Assembly: GCF_026151205.1 (NCBI RefSeq)
Contig: NC_087078.1
Location: forward strand, 7,332,675 to 7,396,674
Reading direction: 5' to 3'
From: Bolinopsis microptera
Taxonomy: Eukaryota; Ctenophora; Tentaculata; Lobata; Bolinopsidae
Length of the DNA stretch: 64,000 bases
Within the stretch, counting starts at the first letter, position 1, and the number at the start of each line of letters is the position of its first letter. Positions 48,401 to 58,500 of the stretch are shown in pieces. The notes under the pieces are model-generated. The model saw only the letters and a program-made list of their open reading frames with translations, searched no databases and had not been told where the DNA came from. Position numbers and translations under genes: made by a program.

Positions 48401-51400
48401 AGCGATCTCAGGAGAGGCTTCTGGTTCATGAACTGGTGAAGAAAAGATAAATGGAACCGGATAAACTGCATTACATACGATCGGGGACAAATATTCACTC
48501 AAACGACAAGCCAATCGAGTGATGATCTGTGTTGTGGATGTGGTATGTGTGCGGTTTTTTTAAAAAGATGGTGAATGTTTAAGCATACCACCTTGCACTA
48601 GCTTTTCTTGTTTTCGCTCCATATGAGGCATGAGCACACAAAACTTCATAGTTTTCGCAATATTTTGGTTTGATTTCATTTTAGGCTATTGAAGTGTTGG
48701 AATGAGTTCATACTAAACATGAACCATATAGTGTGCACTGTGCAGTACCCTGAACAGAGGGATGATTATTCACTGTTATTTTATATGTTTTAATTGGTCA
48801 TTAGAACCACCTGGCACCGTCCAGCTTTCAATGCAAAAATGTATTCAAAAAATAGGTTAGAATCTGCTGCACTATTCGAAAAATATGTTATCTTGCATAA
48901 TTAAACCATAATTATATAAGGTCTTGTATAGGCTATAGCAGATGTAAGAAGTACACAGAGTAAAGACCACACACCATTGCACGAATAGTCGGTAACTCTC
49001 TGCTCTTGTCTGAGCATCTCCTGTGCCCAGCTAGGCGCAGTCGTCATGTCAAACGGAGACCCTTCCCAACTAGAGGTCCGGCTGGTCTGTGAGTGTGAAC
49101 CTACCGATCCTGAAACAATGAGTAGAAAACAAGTAGCTCACCAACACGACAGCATAATTAAAAGTTTAAAATCTAAAACCTTATCAAATATACTTAATTA
49201 ATGCTAAGAAATATCCAGCAACTCTAAGCCAGGAAGTTCACCCACCATTTCCGTGTAAGATAGGACTGGAGTTAACCGAGGAATGTCCACTAGGCCACAT
49301 TCCTGGTTGGGAGGGCGAGGGGAGGTAACTAGGTGAGGCTACTGGTGTCTTTTGAGAATCTGGTACAGTGCAATCTGTCGAGCAGGAAGTTTAGTAAACT
49401 ATTCCATTAACATGAGAGCAATGAATAAACCTATAAATTAAAAACTTTTTAAAGTTAAAGACTAACTTATCTGGATGTGAATCATGTTTTCCTCATCGCG
49501 GAGCTTTGTAATCTCGTCTCTTGAATTAATGATGGCTCGGAAAGTCCCTGTTAAAGGTTTTGATACAATTTGTTCGTCCACCTCCATCAATTTTTTAACA
49601 ATAATCTCTAGTGTCAAGCAATTAGTAATTAACTAATTAAGAAATGAAGTGTTCCAATGTAGTGTGTGGCGTGTAGTTTTGATACGCGCTGTTTTTGAGC
49701 TCTCTTATCTCATCTCTTATCGCAATTTAACGACGACTTAGCTGCTACTTTGTGTCTGGTGCTATACAATTCTGAGTACATTATGGAACATGTGGAGCGG
49801 GACTCTTCAATGTGGTCAAGTGAATAATATATGGGCTAGTTTATACTGATGCTGCTAATGATCTCGGTTGTTGGGTTAAGGAAGTGATGAAGACAATAAA
49901 CTATGATGAATTAAGACATATATTAGACAAGTTCAAGAAACCAAACAAGGACGTTTTAGTAAAGCACCTTTTTGATGCGTTTCAGGGTATTGTTGGACAT
50001 AAAGATCTCTTCCTAAAAGTGACAACAAAATTAGAGGAAATGAAAAGTTAAATTACTAATGCTCAGAAATCAGTTATTCAGTTGCAAGGGAAACTCTTAG
50101 ATATTAAGACTAAAAAGCTGGATTCAGTCCAGAGAACTGTTAAACACTGTTAAAACCGCTGTAGAGAATACTGTTCAAGCTGAGATTCAGTCTTACAGTG
50201 CTGCTGTGTCAAAACATTCCCCCAGCTCTACCTCCACTTTCACGGCAGAGAACTTGAAGAAAGTAGTTCAGAATATTGTAGCTGAAGAAGATCGCAGCAG
50301 AAATGTCTTGAATTTTGGTCTCAAGGAGGATGCAGGAGAGAAACTCGGCGATAAAATTGGTGATGTGTTTGAACAAATGGCAGAGAAGCCACGCTTCGAA
50401 GCTGCTAGAATTGGGAATATATCTGCTGAAAAACCTAGAGCTGTCAAAGTATCATTTGGAAGCTCTAGCACCGTTCATCAGATACTGATAAAAGCTAAAG
50501 AACTCAGACTGTTTCAGTGTTTCAAAACTGTGTTTATTTCACCGGATCGGTTGCCGGAGGAGCGTGCAATACATAGACAATTGGTTCTAGATTTAAAGAC
50601 GAAAGTCAAGGAAGATCCTAATAAACATTATTTTATCAGAAGTGGTAGAATTTGTGAGATGAGCGAGATGTAAGTGTTTACTTCTTATTTAATAAAATAG
50701 ATATTACATATTTATATGAACTCTAACACATTACATTAACTGGGAACACACATGCATTCTGGAGTTTAAATTATCACTTTTGTCGCCATGCCAGCTGCTT
50801 TGGAGTCGGCAATTTTTATTTAAAGAATATTGGTTGCTTTATAAGCGGGATATAAATGCTTTATTTCATTTCATTTCAACCTTTCAAAGTACTGGGTGAT
50901 TTTCTCTCATATAGCTTTGTAATCTCGTCTCTTGAATTAATTATGACTCGGAAAGTCCCTCTTGAAGGTTTTGATACAACTTAACAATAATCTTTAGTGT
51001 CAAGCAAGATAACTAATTGAGAAATGAAGTGTTCCAACCTTTTAAAGTACTGGGTGATTTGCTCTGATTGTAGTTGTCCCCAAATCTGTACTTGTGCCAG
51101 CAGTATATGACTCCCAATTCCTCCATAGGCAAGTTTTCTGAAGTCCAAATAATTATTTGATATTGATGGGGGGGGGGGGGGGGGCAACCCCATCAATACC
51201 CATACCCATTCGGCCAAACTTTGAGGAATAAAAAATTGATATTTCTAATGCCATATTCTACTGAGCTGAAATGTGGCTCCACATCGGCGAACACGACGGT
51301 GAGACAAATTAAATTTTGTCTATGAAATGAAGTCCGGTTTGAATTTAAGATGAAATCTTGTCTGCATTTTGAATGTTTATCTTACCTTTAGCTCGTGGCC

Positions 51401-52222
51401 AAGGTATGCAGGCGATTTTTTGACTCGCATCAATCCATTCTAAACCTCTGTGATGTCCAGTATTTATCTGAATCGGATAAGTAAGTCAACAAAATGTAGG
51501 ATGTAATTTTCATACCACGTAGACTAACACTAATTTTGAGTTTTGTCAAATATATCACATTGTATACAACTTTATCCCTTGCCTCGAATGGAAACTTTGA
51601 ACATGAAACTTAACTCTCACAACATTATGTGAAGTCGCAATGCTAAGAGTGGAGCGGTGCAATATGTAATCAAGAAATGCCTCTTGTGTAGAACAACTCA
51701 AAGTAAGGTTTTATTCAAAGATTTTTTGAGAAGTCTGCCAGCAGTCTCAAAAACGAATAGAATCATTCTCCCTCTTCAATGTGTGACGTGTGCATACTTT
51801 AGTTATATCAGATAAAATTAAAAACCTACTGTGAACTCTGTTAAGTGTGAGTATTCTCCTAAATGAAATTTCTACTGAATCATCTTTACAATGCTCGTTT
51901 AAGTTTCTGATTACTCTACTAGATTGTCTACCAAATAATCACTAAATTATACATTGTACCTATATTCGATATTGTCTTATTGGGAGAATAAAGACAAACG
52001 AAATTGTTTAAAATTAAAATCAGCATTAAATTAGTGCTTTGGTACAAATATGCGAGTATTTGTACCAAAGCGGGTGGGCCCTAGTGGCTAGGAGTACCAG
52101 TTGTATTCAAGTATGTTGATTATTTATACTTTAGTTCATTACCAAACTTTATAACTTACCTCGTTAATCAACCAAGGTATGAAGGTTACTTGATTTTGAT
52201 TTCGTGGCTGTGCCGGCCTCAT
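42498..52222 (-). CDS. Interferon regulatory factor-like transcription factor (12 exons)
   Basis: Minus-strand exons: 52160-52222, 51386-51467, 51039-51137, 49467-49607, 49246-49374, 48975-49109, 47277-47355, 46671-46770, 45959-46075, 43601-43717, 43297-43390, 42498-42619. Every phase agrees; 425 residues. The DNA-binding domain shows W17 (IPWLINE), W32 (GLEWID), W44 (IACIPW) and W62 ([10 protein letters not shown]). Spacings of 15 and 12 are exactly those of IRF tryptophans; the fourth of the canonical five is absent. [13 protein letters not shown] matches the recognition-helix region. A Ser/Pro-rich linker (about 145-215) follows. The IRF-association domain has [18 protein letters not shown] with [15 protein letters not shown] and AVGKEW, the last like the GEEW motif. 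IRFs bind GAAA-type elements and drive innate immune genes. The intron after exon 9 has a GC donor. Confidence 0.87.
43140..43235. mobile_element. MITE fragment, same family as 2788 and 5214
   Basis: TGGAAAAAACC, GTAATTCTCCATTATATGCC and CCCTCCCAGTGATTACGTAA repeat words from the other two members. It lies directly downstream of IRF exon 11 (43297-43390) in transcript direction. Confidence 0.55.
44730..44812. repeat. Short tandem repeat, unit ~CCGCCAATGTC
   Basis: Six to seven degenerate copies of an 11-base unit (CCAATGTCCGC / CAATGTCCGTT) within IRF intron 9. Confidence 0.75.
44908..45132. mobile_element. MITE-like cluster of TAGTGCGA motifs in both orientations
   Basis: At least eight copies of TACTNTAGTGCGA-type words occur in alternating orientation. 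The outer pair GTACTGTAGTGCGACAC (44922) and its inverse (45094-45110) could form a long hairpin. It is intronic in the IRF gene. Confidence 0.6.
45871..45958. repeat. ~30-bp tandem repeat abutting IRF exon 9 donor
   Basis: Three copies of ACCCTCAAAGAACGCCAAAA at 45871, 45903 and 45931. The last one touches the GC donor of exon 9 (45958-45953). Confidence 0.85.
46501..46665. repeat. 29-bp tandem repeat that copies the splice donor of IRF exon 8
   Basis: Six copies start at 46501, 46530, 46559, 46588, 46617 and 46646. In transcript direction each unit contains AAAAG|GTAACTT, the same bases as the real donor (46670-46665), and also TTTATCTCAG, which looks like an acceptor. Confidence 0.92.
46831..47152. 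repeat. Hexanucleotide repeat (GGGAGA)n, ~54 copies
   Basis: 322 bp of perfect purine repeat on the plus strand in IRF intron 7. In the IRF transcript it is (UCUCCC)n ending about 60 bases before the acceptor of exon 8. Long open frames on both strands here are artefacts of the 6-base period. Confidence 0.98.
47479..47535. repeat. Two consecutive perfect hairpins
   Basis: TTGCGTAACT/AGTTACGCAA (47479-47501) is followed at once by GATAATATCATAGTT/AACTATGATATTATC (47503-47517/47521-47535). They sit just 5' of the retroelement remnant at 47577. Confidence 0.8.
47577..48540 (+). pseudogene. Retroelement ORF1 (RNA-binding type) remnant, frameshifted
   Basis: The reading runs through three frames. 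The first carries an N-terminal region, the second from about 47840 a coiled coil and the core [20 protein letters not shown] ... KRPVKVSL, and the third from about 48310 the C-terminal YVRPDRS...LHYIRSG block. This order (coiled coil, RRM-like, C-terminal domain) is that of L1-type ORF1 proteins, which bind RNA and chaperone the LINE. No ORF2 follows. It is intronic in the IRF gene (between exons 6 and 7) and in antisense orientation. Confidence 0.7.
49673..50880 (+). mobile_element. ORF1-only retroelement insertion in IRF intron 3
   Basis: The coding remnant (about 49850-50672) has two stops in its first half and then a clean frame of 155 codons (50206-50673): [54 protein letters not shown]. 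It is related to the remnant at 47.6-48.5 kb. A 3' region of about 200 bp ends in a TTTCA repeat at about 50858-50877. No reverse transcriptase is present, so it resembles ORF1-only (HAL1-like) elements. It lies between two partial copies of an IRF exon region. Confidence 0.7.
50885..51038 (-). pseudogene. Decayed tandem copy of IRF exon 4 with the end of exon 3
   Basis: 50915-51010 repeats most of exon 4 (49467-49607) with substitutions and a deletion of about 25 bp (the part encoding KLMEVDEQ), and 50885-50908 repeats the last bases of exon 3 with its donor. The order exon 3, exon 4', exon 3' end, retroelement, exon 4 indicates a tandem duplication of roughly 150 bp later split by the retroelement. 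Confidence 0.8.
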
Positions 52223-52264
52223 GACTGTCTATAATAAGAGGGTATTAGAAGTATATAAAGTAGG

Positions 52265-52995
52265 TTGGAGAGAAATGTGACCTCCAGATCAGTAAAATAA
52301 GGTGCTCTGGGGGAGCTGCATAGAGTCCACTAGTATTTAATATTAGCCTGTACTGGCTCAATAAAATGTGACCTCCAGATCAGTTAAATTAGATGCGCTG
52401 GGAGAGCTGCATAGAGTCCACTAGTATTTAATATGAGCCTGTAATGGCCCAATAAAATGTGACCTCCAGATCAGTTAAATTAGATGCGCTGGGAGAGCTG
52501 CATAGAGTCCACTAGTATTTAATATTAGCCTGTAATGGCCCAATAAAGTGTGACCTCCAGATCAGTAAAATAAGGTGCTCTGGGGGAGCTGCATAGAGTC
52601 CACTAGTATTTAATATTAGCCTGTACTGGCCCAATAAAATGTGACCTCCAGATCAGTAAAATAAGGTGCTCTGGGGGAGCTGCATAGAGTCCACTAGTAT
52701 TTAATATTAGCCTGTACTGGCCCAATAAAATGTGACCTCCAGATCAGTAAAATAAGGTGCTCTGGGGGAGCTGCATAGAGTCCACTAGTATTTAATATTA
52801 GCCTGTACTGGCTCAATAAAATGTGACCTCCAGATCAGTAAAATAAGGTGCTCTGGGGGAGCTGCATAGAGTCCACTAGTATTATTTAATATTAGCCTGT
52901 ACTGGCTCAATAAAATGTGACCTCCAGATCAGTAAAATTAGGTGCGCTGGGAGAGCTGCATAGAGTCCACTAGTATTTAATATTAGCCGGCTGAG
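52265..52995. repeat. 91-bp tandem repeat upstream of the IRF start codon
   Basis: GTGACCTCCAGATCAG recurs at 52277, 52368, 52459, 52550, 52641, 52732, 52823 and 52917. The period is 91 except the last, which is 94 because of an extra ATT. The array begins about 45 bp upstream of the ATG of the minus-strand IRF gene. Confidence 0.96.
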
Positions 52996-53869
52996 CGCCG
53001 CCCAATAAAATTGAACGGGGAATCGTTTAACTAGATCACTTTTGAGGCACTTCGACAAGAACTACTCGCGATATTGTGCTTCTGATCTCACGGAGAAATA
53101 TATCAGTAGCGTTTTGAGCTTGTTAAGTTATTATTTTGGGTACTCCACATCAATAAAATATATGAAAACACAGTTAGTAATCAAATTGCACAAAATACAA
53201 ATCAAAAAAATCAAAATATAATGACACAAACATCATCACACATCATTAAAAATATATCCACTAAAGTTTAAAAATTATTTTAAATCTATTGGCTTAGACA
53301 ATCAAGTTAAAATGAATTTAATTTAATTGACGATGTCAATTCATCTCAGCTCGGCGCGGCACAGTAGCGCATCTCGCTAGGAGAAGCCTCATTGAGTGCG
53401 CGGCACAGTAACGCATTGCGCTATACAAAAATCTAATTTACATACTTTCCACTACTATATAAGTTGATAAAGCGTTTTTTAGTAACATGAGGATTACACA
53501 CAAAATAAACAAAATAGTGTAAAAACCGAATAGTGTGAGAAGGAGTTTTGAAATGCAACAACAACACTAACTGCTAAAGTATTTTTGTAAAAATATGACA
53601 ATATTTGCTTTAGCGCTTAACTTTCAAACAACGGTGTAAATTTTTGAAAATATGCGCGGCGCACCTAAAATTTTGGTTCCATTTAAAATTAATTTTTGTT
53701 CAGAATTATATTTAATATATGTAAATTAGTCGGTATCACAAAACATATGAAAAAATTCAAAATATAGCACCTATATACCAAAAATGAAGTGCGCGCAACA
53801 AAGCTTAGATTTCTACCCCTTTTTGGATTTGTACCCAAAGAAAATTTAAGGAATTTGTGTTATCTTTGT
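52996..53869. other. Spacer with diverged repeat sequence
   Basis: AT-rich, with two GCGCGGCACAGTARCGCAT words (53354 and 53401). Parts resemble the interior of the TIR element at 15.6-16.5 kb, but the far end of this second copy could not be found. Confidence 0.35.
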
Positions 53870-54131
53870 ACCACGTTGTGCGGCTGTGTTACAGCAATCA
53901 TGCAAATTTTTTCGACATACCAACAAAGTTAATTTGGTCAAAATATCAAAAAACATGGTTTTTTGGCCTATTTTGGGCCCAAAATTCGGTTTTTTGCAAT
54001 TTTACCCGGGGAAACTCAGTCCAATCATCTCAAAACTACTATTAATTGATTCTACGATCAAAATACGTCTAGAAAGGTGTATCCAGAGTCTCTAACGTAT
54101 CGAGCAGAAAATGCCCGTAAGAGCCTCTACT
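53870..54131. mobile_element. Partial second copy of the 15.6-kb TIR element
   Basis: Inverse match to 15628-15880, with the words ACCATGTTTTTT (as AAAAAACATGGT), ATCGATTCTACGGTC-like and GAGCAGAMAATGCCCGTAAG. It ends with the TIR GCCCGTAAGAGCCTCTACTA at 54112-54131. Confidence 0.75.
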
Positions 54132-54168
54132 ACTATTATACGAATCGAGCGCTACTTTTTAAAAGTTA

Positions 54169-55326
54169 TTGTGCTTCTGCATAAATATAGAAGACATGAA
54201 CCAAACTGCGAAACGTCACTGCCCCCGGAGCTATATTTACTTCTTAAAGACTATGATCACCTATCTCCGAATGAAAGCTCAGATGTCAGAGCCTGAATCT
54301 TCATTGCTGAACATGTTAGTTCAAAGACATCACCAGGTAGACCCCTCTGCCTACGTAGATTACAAGTTTTCTGCAGGAGCTCACCAATTCAAATCTGCCA
54401 AGAATCCAGATCAGGGGGAAACGAAAGATCAGGATGAAAGGAATGATCAAGAAAGGAAGAATCAGAAGAAGGGGGAGAATGAGAAAATAAATGGGGATCA
54501 GGAGAAAGAAGAGCAGGAGAAATATGATCGAAAGCTCCTGGAGTTAGAGTCCCTATATTCATTTCTAAAAGACTTTGGGGGATCGCCCATGATCACCCAT
54601 CTCCGAATGAAAGCTCAGATCTCAGAGCCTGAATCTTCATTGCTGAACATGTTAGTTCGAGGACCTCACCGGCTAGATCCCACTGCCTACGTAGATTACA
54701 AGTTTTCTGCAGGAGCTCACCAATTCAAATCTGCCAAGAATCCAGATCAGGAGGAAACAAAAAATCAGGATGAAAAGAAGTATCAGGAAGAAAGGAAGGA
54801 TCAGGAGGAGGATGAGAAGAAAAATGGGGGTCAGGAGAAGAAAAATCAGGAGAAAGATGAAAGAGATCTCCACCGAGCATGCTCTATAACCTACGCCGCT
54901 TGCACGTTTTCTGCTGGAGCTCACCAATACAAATCTGCCAAGAGTTCAGATCAGGAGGAGGAGAAAGATCAGAAGAAGAAGAAAGATCAGGAGAAGAAGA
55001 AAGATCAGGAGAAGAAGAAAGATCAGGAGGATACAGAGGATCAGGAGGAGAAGAAAGATCAGGAGGATACAGTGGAGAGGGAGGGGAGGGAAGATCAAGA
55101 GGTAAAGGACCCGGAGAAGGGGGAGGATGAGATGAAGAATGGGAATCAGGAGAAGGAAGATCAGGAGAAAGATGATAGAGAGCTCCACCGAGAGAGAGTG
55201 CTGAAAGAAATAGAAAAGGAGATTGAAAAGAAGAATGCTACTAGCTGGGTTGCTCAAAGACTACTGAAAATGTATAAAGTAGATACATCTAGATCTAAGA
55301 TAGATTGTAAATGTCTAGTAAAGTAA
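54169..55326 (+). CDS. Repeat-built, highly charged uncharacterised protein
   Basis: A single open frame of 385 codons. Residues 29-82 and 141-194 are near-identical modules (MIT-x-LRMKAQ, SEPESSLLNMLV, AYVDYKFSAGAHQFKSAKN), spaced 112 residues. A third, shortened copy keeps FSAGAHQYKSAK at 247. Between and after them lie Lys/Asp/Gln/Glu runs built on KDQE units, and the C-terminus is a basic-acidic helix. No family is recognised. DNA upstream of module 1 (54111-54250) encodes LPPELYLLLKD, similar to the lead of module 2, in a different frame, so a frameshift or an unseen splice may affect the start. It could be a lineage-specific gene or a recently decayed one. It starts right beside a transposon end. 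Confidence 0.5.
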   Translation: MCFCINIEDMNQTAKRHCPRSYIYFLKTMITYLRMKAQMSEPESSLLNMLVQRHHQVDPSAYVDYKFSAGAHQFKSAKNPDQGETKDQDERNDQERKNQKKGENEKINGDQEKEEQEKYDRKLLELESLYSFLKDFGGSPMITHLRMKAQISEPESSLLNMLVRGPHRLDPTAYVDYKFSAGAHQFKSAKNPDQEETKNQDEKKYQEERKDQEEDEKKNGGQEKKNQEKDERDLHRACSITYAACTFSAGAHQYKSAKSSDQEEEKDQKKKKDQEKKKDQEKKKDQEDTEDQEEKKDQEDTVEREGREDQEVKDPEKGEDEMKNGNQEKEDQEKDDRELHRERVLKEIEKEIEKKNATSWVAQRLLKMYKVDTSRSKIDCKCLVK

Positions 55327-55522
55327 AGCATGTGATAATAATTTTTAGAAAGTAGAATAAATTAGGGATTTAGTGAAAGACGATTCTTCTAAAAGGGAAA
55401 GACAAGACCTTTGAATTACATGATGTTTGTGTCATTATTATTTGATTTGATTTATTGATATCCAGAAGTTTCCCTGTGTTTTAACTGCACAGTTTTTAAA
55501 ATAATTTTTCCTCTCTTTAGTC

Positions 55523-58500
55523 ATGACGTTTCAGCCACACATAATTATCCGGGCTCCAACCACGCTACCAATGCAGATGCCCATACACATGGGTATTCCT
55601 ATCGGTATCCAACCTGTGATGACATTTCAAACCCATCATAGGGTAAGGGTAAGCGTGCCCTTCATTTGTTTCATTTACATGTAATATCTTAACCTCTCAT
55701 ATACCACATGTCAGTGATGCAACATTGTTACTCATTTTATGTGTTAGTAACATCACTTGTGCTGCATTTGTATGTGTGTTTCATGTATTTACAGCAGAAA
55801 CCAAATGGTATTTTAACCTTTCATACCATCCGATAGGATTTGACGATTCTCTTACAGCCGCACTACAACAATCACAACAACAACCCCGGTGTTGTACAGC
55901 CCATACCTGGACAGCCAACTACAACTGTGTTTATCGGGAATATTAGTGAACGAGTCCCTGATAACCTCATCAAACAAGTTCTAATTGTAAGTAGCAAGTT
56001 TCTAACTTAAATATCGGTTATGATCACCAACGTCTGCAGTCTTTGCCTCTAATTTTCCCTTTAAATGTTGATGGTCGTGATGCAAATGGTCGTTTATACT
56101 TGTAATACTAGTATATCTAGAGTCAAATGGAGTTTTTCAAAACTACCATTCAAGACCGTTAAGGGGGCCGGGGGGGTCTTCATCAAAATTCTCTCGAAAT
56201 TGACTTTATAGTTGTTTCTGATAGAGGGGAGTGATATCTATCAGCTGTTTTTGGTCCCATGGAAAAATATTGTTCTTAGCTGAAATTATTGCCGGTCAAA
56301 GGTCAGCGCTTATGTGTAATTGTATTGCGCGAGCGATTTTCAGTCGCGCGCCCTGAAAAACGAGTCTAAAAATCTATCTTCTCCTACATTTTTTGAGCAA
56401 TCACCCTGAAACTTTCAGGATATGTTCTAAGGACCATTTAGAAGAGATTGTCGGGCCAGAATTTTGAGATAGGCCTTAGAACATTTTTTATTCAATTTTG
56501 AAAATCTTGGACCTCGTTTTTTGAAGATTTTTTCAGGTCCAAGATTTTCAAAATCGAATAAAAAATGTTCTAAGGCCTATCTCAAAATTCTGGCCCGACA
56601 ATCTCTTCTAAATGGTCCTTAGAACATATCCTGAAAGTTTCAGGGTGATTGCTCAAAAAATGTAGGAGAAGATAGATTTTTAGACTCGTTTTTCAGGGCG
56701 CGCGACTGAAAATCGCTCGCGCAATACAATTACACATAAGCGCTGACCTTTGACCGGCAATAATTTCGGCTAAGAACAATATTTCTCCATGGGACTAAAA
56801 ACAGCTGATAGATATCACTCCCCTCTATTATATCAGAAACAACTATAAAGTCAATTTCGAGAGAATTTTGATGAAGACCCCCCCGGCCCCCTTAACAAAC
56901 GATTGTTGGGACTCTGGAGCTTTGTGAGTTTATATCCGTTTTGTTAAATGATATTTTGTTTCAGAAATGTGGTCCGATCATCTCTTGGAAAAGGGTACAA
57001 GATGCGTCTGGCAAAATGCAAGGTAAGACCATATTTTTATAAATGGCGTCGGCCTCACTGAATTGTTTTAGATTAAATAAAGTTACGAAATGATGGAACA
57101 ACCTTAATTGAGAACATCAGTGAGTGTTCTTAACTAACGATTATATTTTTCAGCGTTTGGTTTCTGCGAATACCGGGACCCTGAAGCTACTCTAAGAGCA
57201 TTAAGAATCTTGAAGGACCTGGAGATAGCCAATAAAGCGCTTCTTGTTAAGGTTAGTTAAAACTAGAGCATTGTAAGCACCATGATCAGTACGATTTTTT
57301 CCTCGCTGTTAAATGTATCGTAATGGATTCAAATTTTAAAGTTATCCTCCTTAATGTTTTGATGCCAATTATCAATCCAAGTACATACCTTACCCGCTAT
57401 AATATTCCCGAGTAAGGTAGTACACACTTTAACCACCTAAACTGACAGGTTGATCAAAAAACAAAAGATCTGCTGGACGCACATATCAAGAAGAAGAAAA
57501 GTAAGCTGAAGATGCCAGAAAATGACAATGCCCTGGATGAGCGTACCAAGGTTGGTTTTGTGCGATAACTGGTTGTTCAATTCTTTATTCCTGCTGTCCA
57601 GTGTATTTAACTGTAATTCTTGTTCCGTGTGTTTAAGATTTCGGAAATAAACTGACTGAAAATTGTTCCAGAAAGAAGACCAGCATGTACTGAAGGAGAT
57701 AAACGCGATGATAAACGCTAACAAAGACTTGTTCACGAAGGAGGAGGATAACCCCGACTCAACTGCCAACGTGCTCGCTGACAAGGCACTCAAGCGTATT
57801 ACTGGGCAGCGCGTCGAGGGGGAGGTGAGAACCATTAATTTGCTTAAGTTAAGATAACACTCACAATTTACAAAATCATAGTTATTTATGAGTAGTGATA
57901 ACGGTTTTTTGGCAGCTTTCTTTATTGTTTGCCTGTCGCTTTATGATCATGATACCTGAAGAGTGAATATATGACCTGATCACTAAGCACTGATTAATCC
58001 TCAGACCCAAGACAGCAACGTTAACCTGGAGGCGGAACGTGAGAGTCTAGTTGAGCGAGAAATTCGCAGTTTTAGGGACACTTACAAGGTGAGTCACACC
58101 CACTCCAGGCCCACTACCACTCACCACTTCATGCATGTTGCCATGACAACTGTTGCCGTGGTTACCATTTAGCGTTTCCATGACGACCGATGTGGTGGCA
58201 ACCATCACACTATATGATTTAAGAGATGTGATATTGGTGGACTGTTTGCCACGCTCGTGTTGGCAGATCCGAAGTCTTTGTTTGATAGGTCAGTGGAAAT
58301 CACAATCTTCTCCCTCAAAAAGGGCATAAAATTCCTTCTGACTGTAAAATTCACAATCTCGTGTGTGTATTCATACATTTGTGATTTCTGCAGACTTCTT
58401 TTTCCTCCGACTCACCCAACATCATCTGATCAAGACATCTGTGAGTAAACATTTAAATAGGAGTTAGAGTTAAGGGTAGAACTTGTATTAGACCTGACAA

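Noticed and set aside
52265-52995. CRISPR-like array
   Set aside because: Units are contiguous 91-bp tandem copies without unique spacers, in a eukaryotic genome.
54673-55257. Hydrophobic minus-strand frames rich in Leu/Ile/Phe
   Set aside because: Reverse complement of the Lys/Glu/Asp-rich coding region of the charged protein; apparent membrane helices are an artefact.
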